Assembly: GCA_021324715.1 (NCBI GenBank)
Contig: JAJPIN010000115.1
Span: forward strand, 1-12,072
Length of the DNA: 12,072 nt
Direction: 5' to 3'
Origin: Nitrososphaeria archaeon
GTDB taxonomy: Archaea; Thermoproteota; Nitrososphaeria; Nitrososphaerales; Nitrososphaeraceae
A program made the position numbers and the translations under genes. Below the pieces are notes generated by a model that was not told where the DNA came from, searched no databases, and saw nothing but the letters and a program-made list of their open reading frames with translations. Each line of letters opens with the position of its first letter. The first letter of the stretch is position 1. Below, piece by piece: positions 7,189 through 12,072 of this stretch.

Positions 7189-7367
7189 AACTGTTGATAC
7201 TCTTCATACCAATTTCTGATTAACTGCATCGAATTAGATTCAAGATCTTTTAATTCGCCATTTAGTTTGACTTTTTTTGTAAAATTTTTTAAAAATAAAA
7301 TTGCATTATCTCCCTCATTTACCAGGACAAATTCACTCCTTTTGTGGGTACAAGAGTCGTATTTTGA
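7185..7367 (-). pseudogene. small minus-strand coding-like frame without a start, possibly a gene remnant
   Basis: Between an in-frame TAG at 7368-7370 and a TAG at 7185-7187 the minus strand reads 60 residues of very protein-like sequence. Examples are SEFVLVNEGDNAILFL, then an amphipathic KNGELKDLES-type helix, and RNWYEEYQQF at the end. There is no ATG, GTG or TTG before residue 47, so as it stands it cannot be an ordinary gene. Read through the upstream TAG, the frame continues open for at least another 20 codons, which suggests a gene broken by a nonsense change or a frameshift. Its stop overlaps the stop of the convergent secreted-protein gene. No family is recognised. Chance is the alternative, but the composition and the exact stop overlap make it worth noting. 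Confidence 0.35.
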
Positions 7368-7458
7368 CTATTTTGACCAACTGAATTCACACCTCTTGAA
7401 ATAGATTACAATGATTGGGATAGCAAAAGTTATTTTTGGCCTTATTGTATACTAATTA

Positions 7459-7761
7459 TTGTCTTTTTTTGGAACTGGAGAAAGTGGAACTGTAGATAAG
7501 AAGAAGTATGAAAACTTAACACTAAGCATACGACAAACAGTACTAGAACGTTCGCATAATAGATGTCAAAAATGTTCTGTTAAATTTAAAGGAAGCAATG
7601 GTCCCTTTTTTGAACACATTAACGGTTCACTGAAGGACAACAGACCTTCCAATCTAAGATCTTTATGTAATAAGTGTTTTGAACATGTCAAAAAGAAAGA
7701 GAGTAGAAAGGGATATCTGGGCAGTTTGCGCAACAATCTCGGTCAGATGTTTGGAAATTAA
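7459..7761 (+). CDS. small HNH-endonuclease-like zinc protein
   Basis: A 100-residue protein starting at TTG; no ATG is available in frame. Residues 21-34 form a helix (SIRQTVLERSHNR) like the one that precedes the HNH core in small archaeal HNH proteins. The zinc knuckles are C36-C39 and C70-C73. Between them lie EHINGS (H53) and KDNRPSNLRSLC (N61, N65). This is the beta-beta-alpha-metal HNH pattern in which the central Asn precedes the LC-x-x-C turn. The usual CxxCH end is CNKCFEH here, so the last histidine is displaced to H76 and catalysis is uncertain. The C terminus is a basic tail with Gly/Asn. It is a single gene in a group of small metal-binding genes; a nuclease or a DNA/RNA-binding role is inferred only from the fold. 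Confidence 0.65.
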   Translation: MSFFGTGESGTVDKKKYENLTLSIRQTVLERSHNRCQKCSVKFKGSNGPFFEHINGSLKDNRPSNLRSLCNKCFEHVKKKESRKGYLGSLRNNLGQMFGN

Positions 7762-7772
7762 ATAACAATTGC

Positions 7773-7916
7773 TTATGTAGATTCTAGAAATAAAATTCTG
7801 TGTTCATCACAGCAAAAATTTTCTATTTTTATAACGCCTAGAGTTGAGTTTCCCTCTATGTGGGGCCAACTATCACCCTCAAAGATTCTACCGCAATATG
7901 CACAGGTTTTTTCCAT
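7773..7916 (-). CDS. 47-residue zinc-finger protein, leaderless
   Basis: The minus strand from an ATG at 7916 to a TAA at 7773-7775 encodes 47 residues. The protein starts MEKTCAYCGRIF and ends with a CCDEH turn and a short hydrophobic tail. C5 and C8 form a CxxCG knuckle; C35, C36 and H39 can supply the other zinc ligands, giving a treble-clef or zinc-ribbon type mini-fold. An in-frame ATG at 7940 would add eight residues, but TTTATAAAA at 7940-7948 is centred 28 bases before 7916, which fits leaderless initiation at the inner ATG. It converges on the HNH gene (11-base gap) and diverges from the MYND/HIT-like gene. A longer open frame at 7856-8071 on the same strand runs through it in another register but lacks such motifs. 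The function is unknown, with nucleic-acid or protein binding most likely. Confidence 0.65.
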   Translation of the reverse strand: MEKTCAYCGRIFEGDSWPHIEGNSTLGVIKIENFCCDEHRILFLEST

Positions 7917-7939
7917 TTGAAAATTATTATGAACTGGCA

Positions 7940-7948
7940 TTTTATAAA
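7940..7948 (-). promoter_or_regulatory. TATA box of the 47-residue zinc-finger gene
   Basis: TTTATAAAA on the minus strand is centred at 7944, 28 bases before the ATG at 7916. This spacing supports leaderless transcription and fixes the start choice. Confidence 0.5.
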
Positions 7949-8027
7949 CCTCTCAACGGTTGGCATAAGACTATCATTTTTACTCGTATATTCCTCAAAA
8001 ACTGAATAACTTGATTCCCAAATAAAC

Positions 8028-8036
8028 ATATATTTG
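8028..8036 (+). promoter_or_regulatory. TATA box of the MYND/HIT-like gene
   Basis: CATATATTT is centred 28 bases before the TTG at 8060. It supports that TTG as a leaderless start. It is about 85 bases from the opposite-facing TATA box of the small zinc-finger gene, so the two genes have separate divergent promoters. Confidence 0.4.
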
Positions 8037-8059
8037 AAACTAACACCACTTTTTATTAA

Positions 8060-8467
8060 TTGAATGATCATGAGCAGATAGGGAGGAAAATTGTCTCAGC
8101 TATGGAAGAAAAAAATATCATACCTTACGAAAAATGGCTTGTCTCATTTTCAGTTTTCAGAGGGAATAATATTAAAATATCACTTCGAGAATTTTTAGCA
8201 CAAGGTTACTACGAAGCCTACGATATAGTTATGACATATGCGGAGAAGCAAAATCTAGACGTTAGATGGTTTAAAGAAAAACGAAATTGCGGTAGCGCTT
8301 TTTCCAACCGCGACATTACGAAACTAGAATCTTTTTGCACTTATTGTAATATGAAGTTCAACCATGCAGACCCAATTCCGTGTAAACATATCAATTGCCA
8401 CTCGATATTCTGTTCAAGACAATGTCTTAACTATCATGTCAAGTTACTACATAGAAGTAAGACTTGA
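8060..8467 (+). CDS. MYND/HIT-like zinc-finger protein of unknown function
   Basis: A 135-residue soluble protein. Residues 1-90 are an alpha-helical domain rich in charged and aromatic residues (KWLVSFSVF, YYEAYDIVMTYAEKQ) that I do not recognise. Residues 93-131 hold a dense zinc cluster: C93-x2-C96, C108, C113, C118-x3-C122, H126 and H131. The stretch FCSRQCLNYHVKLLH resembles the second half of MYND and HIT fingers (YCS-x-x-C then H), and the PIPCKHINC part also recalls AN1 fingers. Those families mostly mediate protein-protein contacts in eukaryotes. Translation starts at TTG, backed by a TATA box 28 bases upstream; an ATG at codon 15 (8102) is an alternative. The gene converges on the methyltransferase gene, with a hairpin between them. 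The function is unassigned. Confidence 0.65.
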   Translation: MNDHEQIGRKIVSAMEEKNIIPYEKWLVSFSVFRGNNIKISLREFLAQGYYEAYDIVMTYAEKQNLDVRWFKEKRNCGSAFSNRDITKLESFCTYCNMKFNHADPIPCKHINCHSIFCSRQCLNYHVKLLHRSKT

Positions 8468-8477
8468 ACAATTTGAT

Positions 8478-8503
8478 GTAGGATCATTGACCAGGGATCC
8501 TAC
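8478..8503. terminator. 8-bp inverted repeat between convergent genes, possible two-way terminator
   Basis: GTAGGATC (8478-8485) pairs perfectly with GATCCTAC (8496-8503) around a 10-base loop. An alternative pairing, TTGAC with GTCAA, overlaps it. It sits in the 32-base gap between two convergent genes and includes the stop codon of the minus-strand gene. No long T-run follows on either strand, so terminator function is a positional inference. Confidence 0.35.
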
Positions 8504-9087
8504 TTAGTCAAAATTAGAGTAATTAACTTTATTCTCAATTTGTCTGCCCTAAATTGGGCTAGAAAGTGAGAGTTATAATAACTGGGACAATCATCACATA
8601 TATCTTTCAATCTAAATCCAATATTCACAAACTTTGAAGTTAACCACTTCTTCCATGAATTAAATTCATTATCGGATATAGGTTCCAATAGGTCATTAAT
8701 TATTTCTGTAACAATAGTAAGGGTTCCTCGATCTTTTAATTTCTTGTAAATGCCTTGATACAATAATGTCCATTGACTCTCCGAGTTTATATCTATGTAG
8801 TTCGGAGAAGGTAGGACAAAAATGAACTCATCAACATAATTATCTGGAAAAAATGAAATAACGTTTTCAAAAGAATCATTAATCAAGTAAATATTTTTGC
8901 CTCTCAACCTATCACGAGCCTTCTGAATTTGTTTAGCATCAATCTCAATACCCACATAGCATGTGTTTGGCCTGTTCCTATACTCAATAATCCCATTTAA
9001 AAATTGACCATCTCCAATCCCTAATTCTACAATGACTTTATCAAAGGTTGATAATGTTGGAACGATACTGTTTTGATCACACAACAT
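8500..9087 (-). CDS. SAM-dependent methyltransferase, TrmB-like Rossmann fold
   Basis: A 195-residue class I methyltransferase. Motif I is ELGIGDGQF at 21-29 (SAM-binding Gly loop), and the acidic end of strand 2 is GIEID at 46-50 (E48, ribose contact). The run to LINDSFENVISFFPDNYVD (68-86) and the strand-4 motif VLPSPN at 91-96 follow the order of TrmB, the tRNA m7G46 methyltransferase. TrmB, however, has PDPWPKK where this has PSPNYID, so the target base or substrate is probably different. LKDRGTLTIVTE (117-128) is the usual post-motif strand. The C-terminal part has CDDC at 164-167 and a basic end. It follows the DUF59-PqqD gene by 11 bases and is likely co-transcribed from that gene's promoter. 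The substrate is unknown; tRNA, a small molecule or a protein are all possible. Confidence 0.75.
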   Translation of the reverse strand: MLCDQNSIVPTLSTFDKVIVELGIGDGQFLNGIIEYRNRPNTCYVGIEIDAKQIQKARDRLRGKNIYLINDSFENVISFFPDNYVDEFIFVLPSPNYIDINSESQWTLLYQGIYKKLKDRGTLTIVTEIINDLLEPISDNEFNSWKKWLTSKFVNIGFRLKDICDDCPSYYNSHFLAQFRADKLRIKLITLILTK

Positions 9088-9098
9088 GTGCTTCTTTA

Positions 9099-9698
9099 TT
9101 ATTCCGGTCGTAATAATTCAGATTCAAGTAACTGCTGTACAAGTTGAACTACTTCTTGTTCTACTTGTTGTCTGGGTAATCCCAATTTGGAAGAGAAATG
9201 ATCTGCTAACTGAGTAATCGTTTTTGATCCATCGCAACTGTTCCAAAAATCAACAATAGCCTGATTTACCATAAATCTCTGCTCTTTTTCATTTTCTAGA
9301 ATTAGCGATCCGTCCTCTTGAGTAACCAATCTGCCCTTTATCAATGGTTTGTACTTTTCATAGTCAACCTGAAACCTGAGCTTTGGCTTTCCAAATCCTA
9401 GCTTTTCTCTTACTGAAGGTTCAATTCTTTCAATGTTCCACGGGGGATCCCATACTATTGAGACATTTATGTTACCCACACCATCAATTTTTCCTATGTA
9501 TCTCTTGACATCGCTAACAAGTGTGTCATGAAGTGGACAACCCCTCGTCGTCATAGTCATTTCAATATTGATATCATTTGACTCATTAATGTTTACACCA
9601 TAGACTAAACCCAAATCTACTATATTGACAGGGATCTCCGGATCCATACATTTTCTTAAAACAGAATACACCTGCTCTTGACTGATACTTACTGACAT
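9099..9698 (-). CDS. DUF59/SufT (MIP18-family) domain fused to a PqqD-like domain
   Basis: Residues 1-100 are a MIP18/DUF59 domain of the kind found in SufT, PaaD and CIA2, which help insert Fe-S clusters into target proteins. Signature stretches are DPEIPVNIVDLGLVY at 19-33, TTRGCP at 50-55 (C54, the conserved reactive Cys) and the closing VWDPPW at 82-87. Residues about 107-199 read as a PqqD-like winged helix: GRLVTQEDGSLIL, then NQAIVDFWNSCDGSKTITQL, a two-helix run and a final LLESELL. PqqD domains bind peptides for radical-SAM enzymes (RiPP recognition). The ATG at 9698 has TATTTAAT (minus strand, 9723-9730) centred about 28 bases upstream, so it is probably leaderless. It heads a two-gene unit with the methyltransferase. 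The joint role suggested is delivery of Fe-S clusters to a bound client protein; this is inference. Confidence 0.85.
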   Translation of the reverse strand: MSVSISQEQVYSVLRKCMDPEIPVNIVDLGLVYGVNINESNDINIEMTMTTRGCPLHDTLVSDVKRYIGKIDGVGNINVSIVWDPPWNIERIEPSVREKLGFGKPKLRFQVDYEKYKPLIKGRLVTQEDGSLILENEKEQRFMVNQAIVDFWNSCDGSKTITQLADHFSSKLGLPRQQVEQEVVQLVQQLLESELLRPE

Positions 9699-9721
9699 CT
9701 AATATTAAAAATATGCTTAGA

Positions 9722-9732
9722 GATTAAATACT
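9722..9732 (-). promoter_or_regulatory. TATA box of the DUF59-PqqD / methyltransferase unit
   Basis: AGTATTTAATC on the minus strand is centred 28-29 bases before the ATG at 9698. It lies in the 44-base gap after the mtnA-like gene, so the two-gene unit can be transcribed on its own. Confidence 0.45.
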
Positions 9733-9742
9733 TTGTCCATCT

Positions 9743-10819
9743 CTAGATGTTTTTGGCAATACTTTCTTCGTAAGGTGGCATTAATATGCCCTTTTCAGTA
9801 ATTATTCCTGTTATCAATTCTGGAGGAGTTACATCAAATGCGGGATTAAAAACTTTGATTCCCTTCGGCGCTAATAACTTGTTCCCCATTTTCATTAATT
9901 CATTTTTATTTCGCTCCTCAATCACTACCTCATTGACATTGCTAGACAAATCAAACGTGGAAAGAGGCGCGGCGACGTAAAAAGGAATGTTGTGTCTCTT
10001 TGAAAGAGCAGCTACTTGGTAAGTACCAATTTTATTGTAGACATGTCCAGTTTTCAGTATTCTATCCGCACCGACAATTACCCGATTGATTTTACCCTTA
10101 GACATTAGATATCCTACGGCAGTATCAGGAATCAAACTAACGTCAATATTATAGTAATCTAATTCGAACGCTGTTAATCTAGAGCCTTGCATTACAGGTC
10201 TTGTTTCAGTTGCTATGACCTGTATTTTCTTGCCCATGTCATTTGCTGCTCTAAGGACACCCAATGCGGTTCCGTATGTAACTGTGGCTAGTGAACCGGC
10301 GTTACAATGCGTGAGTATTACCTCGTCGTTACCTATAATTCCAGCCCCATTCAATCCTAATTTCTTATTTGTTGTAATATCGTCTGTTGCCATGTTAAGG
10401 GCAGAAAGAAGGATTGATTTTTTGATATCCTCGACATTAGTTTTTGAGGTTGCTACGCTCATTATTTTATCAAGTGCCCAGGCCAAATTAACCGCAGTAG
10501 GTCTGGTTGATCTTAGTCTGTCGTAGGCGATTTTAAGGTCTCTGAGAAGAGCAGTATGGGTTTTCGCCTTGCTTGAAATTGCAGCCAACGACATTCCAAA
10601 TGCTGCCGCAATTCCAATTGCGGGTGCTCCTCTTACTATTAATCGTTCAATAGCCCGAGCAACGTCCTCATATTTCTTGTATCTAAGAAATACTAGTTTG
10701 CCGGGCAATTTAGTTTGATCTATCATTACAACCTGATTATTTTTCCATTCTACAGTCATGAGATCTTTTGATTTATTCTTTAACTCCCCAGTAATTTTAC
10801 CCTTCTTCATATGAGGCAT
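9743..10819 (-). CDS. mtnA: methylthioribose-1-phosphate isomerase family protein (MtnA/aIF2B-like)
   Basis: It interconverts an aldose 1-phosphate and a ketose phosphate, by family 5-methylthioribose-1-phosphate to 5-methylthioribulose-1-phosphate in methylthioadenosine salvage. Diagnostic stretches are MIDQTKLPG at 32-40, RGAPAIG at 63-69, THCNAGSLATVTYGTALG at 170-187 with catalytic C172, ETRPVMQGSRLTAFEL at 205-220, VGADRI at 249-254 with catalytic D252, then YNKIGTY at 261-267 and FYVAAPLSTFD at 280-290. Both MtnA catalytic residues are kept. The related archaeal ribose-1,5-bisphosphate isomerases share much of this pattern, so the substrate needs confirming. At 358 residues it is close to normal, but about 20 basic residues precede the usual beginning (TVEWKNNQV). 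An ATG at codon 21 (10759) is an alternative start. A TATA-like TAAATTATTATAG lies about 30 bases upstream of the first ATG. Confidence 0.88.
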   Translation of the reverse strand: MPHMKKGKITGELKNKSKDLMTVEWKNNQVVMIDQTKLPGKLVFLRYKKYEDVARAIERLIVRGAPAIGIAAAFGMSLAAISSKAKTHTALLRDLKIAYDRLRSTRPTAVNLAWALDKIMSVATSKTNVEDIKKSILLSALNMATDDITTNKKLGLNGAGIIGNDEVILTHCNAGSLATVTYGTALGVLRAANDMGKKIQVIATETRPVMQGSRLTAFELDYYNIDVSLIPDTAVGYLMSKGKINRVIVGADRILKTGHVYNKIGTYQVAALSKRHNIPFYVAAPLSTFDLSSNVNEVVIEERNKNELMKMGNKLLAPKGIKVFNPAFDVTPPELITGIITEKGILMPPYEESIAKNI

Positions 10820-10844
10820 TTAATGAATTGAATGTTAATATTGT

Positions 10845-10857
10845 CTATAATAATTTA
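10845..10857 (-). promoter_or_regulatory. TATA-like box of the mtnA-family gene
   Basis: TAAATTATTATAG on the minus strand is centred about 32 bases before the ATG at 10819. It would give a leader of only a few bases and supports the outer start. Confidence 0.35.
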
Positions 10858-10895
10858 CCTAGATGAATGGTTTTCACTACGCAGATAATCATAAA

Positions 10896-11010
10896 CCACA
10901 GAAGGATACATATGGAAATTCTGTGGACTAGTTGCGATTATTACCATTTTGGATAATCACATTTAATCTTGGTGCATCTGTTAATTAATAGGGAACAATA
11001 AATAACAGAT
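10896..11010. repeat. three successive inverted repeats in the divergent intergenic region
   Basis: CCACAGAA (10896-10903) pairs with TTCTGTGG (10919-10926). GATTAT (10936-10941) pairs with ATAATC (10953-10958). ATCTGTTA (10976-10983) pairs with TAACAGAT (11003-11010). All are perfect, with loops of 15, 11 and 19 bases. They lie between the divergent mtnA-like and AAA+ genes in a 463-base stretch (10820-11282) without a credible ORF, and could be part of an untranslated RNA or regulator sites. Short perfect repeats also arise by chance in AT-rich DNA. The rest of the stretch holds only TATA-like runs. Confidence 0.3.
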
Positions 11011-11263
11011 ATTAGCATCTAGGAGATATGTCATTCATTAAATACCGTGTGATGAGGTTAAGGAAGTTTACCAAAAATAAATTCTATGTTCTGATCAAAT
11101 ATTTTCTATTTATTTACATAAGTTTTAAAATGAAAATTGGATGGTATTGATAAACTAATCGATTGAAGTAATCATAATTCGTACTACAAAGCATATTTGA
11201 ATTTTAGTTTAATTTTCGTCTACTAAATTAAAGTAATTAGACATTACGATTTTGTAGGAAAGC

Positions 11264-11272
11264 CTATAATCA
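11264..11272 (+). promoter_or_regulatory. possible TATA box of the AAA+ gene
   Basis: CTATAATCA lies about 15 bases before the ATG at 11283 and about 33 before an in-frame ATG at 11301. If it is used, transcription would start after the first ATG and the second (MSIESE) would be the real start. Upstream A/T-rich runs near 11222-11237 could instead serve the first ATG. Confidence 0.25.
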
Positions 11273-11282
11273 TGCAAATCAA

Positions 11283-12032
11283 ATGTACCAAGTGAAGGAC
11301 ATGTCTATTGAAAGTGAAATATCTGCAAACAAAAATACCTCCCTTAAAAATTCAAATAAATCTGCTCTAGAGTATGACCTGTTTGACAGCATAGTAGGGT
11401 ATGATGATATTAAAAAATTATTTCAATTATCCTTTGGATCTCAAAGACCAATTCACATCTTACTTGTTGGTCCGCCTGCATCAGCAAAAACGTTGTTTAT
11501 GCTAGGATGTATGAAACTTGACCGCTCTTATTTTACATTGGGTACACACAGTACCAAATCTGGGATGGTTGATTACCTATTCGAAAAGCGTCCTAGGTAC
11601 TTGATTATTGATGAGATTGAACACATGTCGATCAGAGATCAGACAGCTCTCCTTAGTCTTATGGAGACCGGAATTATAGCAGAGACAAAGCACATGAAGA
11701 CCAGGAATACACAACTCAAGACCTGGGTTTTTGCTACTTCAAATCAAACTAACCATATGCTCACTCCCCTGCTTTCCAGATTCATGGTATTACACTTCAA
11801 ACAATACAAATATGAAAATTTTCTAGATATATCAATACATATGCTTGCGCAGGAAGGTATTACAAAGGATGTCGCAAATGAGGTCGCAGCTCAGGTATGG
11901 CAAAAAATGAAATCAAAGGATATAAGAGATTGTATAAAGATTGCACATCTCGCTAAAACGAAGAATGACGTAAATTGGATTGTGGAGACGCTTCTAAAGT
12001 ATAACAATCCGTCCTATAGTACCAAGAAATAA
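11283..12032 (+). CDS. short RuvB/MoxR-like AAA+ ATPase
   Basis: A 249-residue AAA+ protein that probably couples ATP hydrolysis to remodelling DNA or a protein. The first 30 residues are polar and probably disordered. Motifs run in AAA+ order: VGYDD near 38-42, Walker A GPPASAKT at 63-70, Walker B LIIDEIE at 107-113 (D110, E111), sensor 1 ATSN at 151-154 (N154), arginine finger in LLSRF (R166), and a helical lid with IRDCIKIA (R215) where sensor 2 is expected. The IDEIE and SLMETG stretches resemble RuvB and MCM/MoxR-type ATPases, but the RuvB C-terminal winged helix is missing and the protein is roughly 80 residues short of RuvB. The start is the ATG at 11283 or codon 7 (11301). It stands alone; the window ends 40 bases after its stop. 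The biological partner is unknown. Confidence 0.8.
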   Translation: MYQVKDMSIESEISANKNTSLKNSNKSALEYDLFDSIVGYDDIKKLFQLSFGSQRPIHILLVGPPASAKTLFMLGCMKLDRSYFTLGTHSTKSGMVDYLFEKRPRYLIIDEIEHMSIRDQTALLSLMETGIIAETKHMKTRNTQLKTWVFATSNQTNHMLTPLLSRFMVLHFKQYKYENFLDISIHMLAQEGITKDVANEVAAQVWQKMKSKDIRDCIKIAHLAKTKNDVNWIVETLLKYNNPSYSTKK

Positions 12033-12072
12033 TGATCAAACTTCAACAACTGAAATTCCTTAGTACTATTGA

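Noticed and set aside
7856..8071. 71-residue minus-strand open frame
   Set aside because: It overlaps the better-supported zinc-finger gene in another register, lacks motifs, and would need its start within the beginning of the MYND/HIT-like gene.
10215..10526. 103-residue plus-strand frame inside the mtnA-family gene
   Set aside because: It is antisense to the catalytic core of MtnA, whose motifs fix the minus strand as coding. The smaller plus-strand frame at 9786-9980 is rejected for the same reason.
11049..11094. C/D-box guide RNA candidate: GTGATGA (C box) and CTGA (D box) 35 bases apart
   Set aside because: No internal C'/D' pair and no convincing terminal stem; the short boxes are expected by chance in this length of AT-rich DNA.

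Overview
The window is AT-rich archaeal DNA and most likely comes from an ammonia-oxidising thaumarchaeon (Nitrososphaerota, Nitrososphaera/Nitrosocosmicus type). The support is an adjacent DNA topoisomerase VI gene pair, a tRNA-Ala gene with an archaeal intron, a Sulfolobus-type ferredoxin module, an archaeal MtnA-family isomerase, several TTG/GTG starts, and TATA-like boxes about 28 bases before start codons (leaderless transcription). The lineage is inferred from gene content; no marker such as amoA or rRNA is present.

Layout. 1-126 is the 3' end of an unidentified + strand gene. 197-3236 is the topoisomerase VI operon, top6B then top6A, 13 bases apart. Converging on it at 3280-4809 (-) is a membrane family-2 glycosyltransferase with its own TATA box. 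4899-5921 (-) encodes an unfamiliar N-terminal domain joined by a Pro/Thr linker to a zinc-ferredoxin-like domain that has lost all four zinc ligands. 5922-6632 is mostly non-coding, with a long hairpin and a doubtful ORF that may be a gene remnant. An intron-bearing tRNA-Ala(UGC) lies at 6633-6740.

6.9-8.5 kb is an island of small genes: a secreted four-cysteine protein, a convergent broken frame sharing its stop site, an HNH-like protein, a 47-residue zinc-finger protein, and a MYND/HIT-like zinc-finger protein. The last two are divergent, each with a TATA box placed for leaderless transcription.

8500-10819 (-) is housekeeping and metabolic: an MtnA-family isomerase, then a two-gene unit encoding a DUF59/SufT-PqqD fusion and a TrmB-like methyltransferase. 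10820-11282 is a divergent intergenic region with three inverted repeats. A short RuvB/MoxR-like AAA+ ATPase follows at 11283-12032. The last 40 bases hold nothing that can be called.

No CRISPR array, transposase, integrase or recognisable defence cassette is visible. The most unusual items are the zinc-less ferredoxin fusion, the DUF59-PqqD fusion with its methyltransferase partner, and the cluster of small metal-binding proteins.
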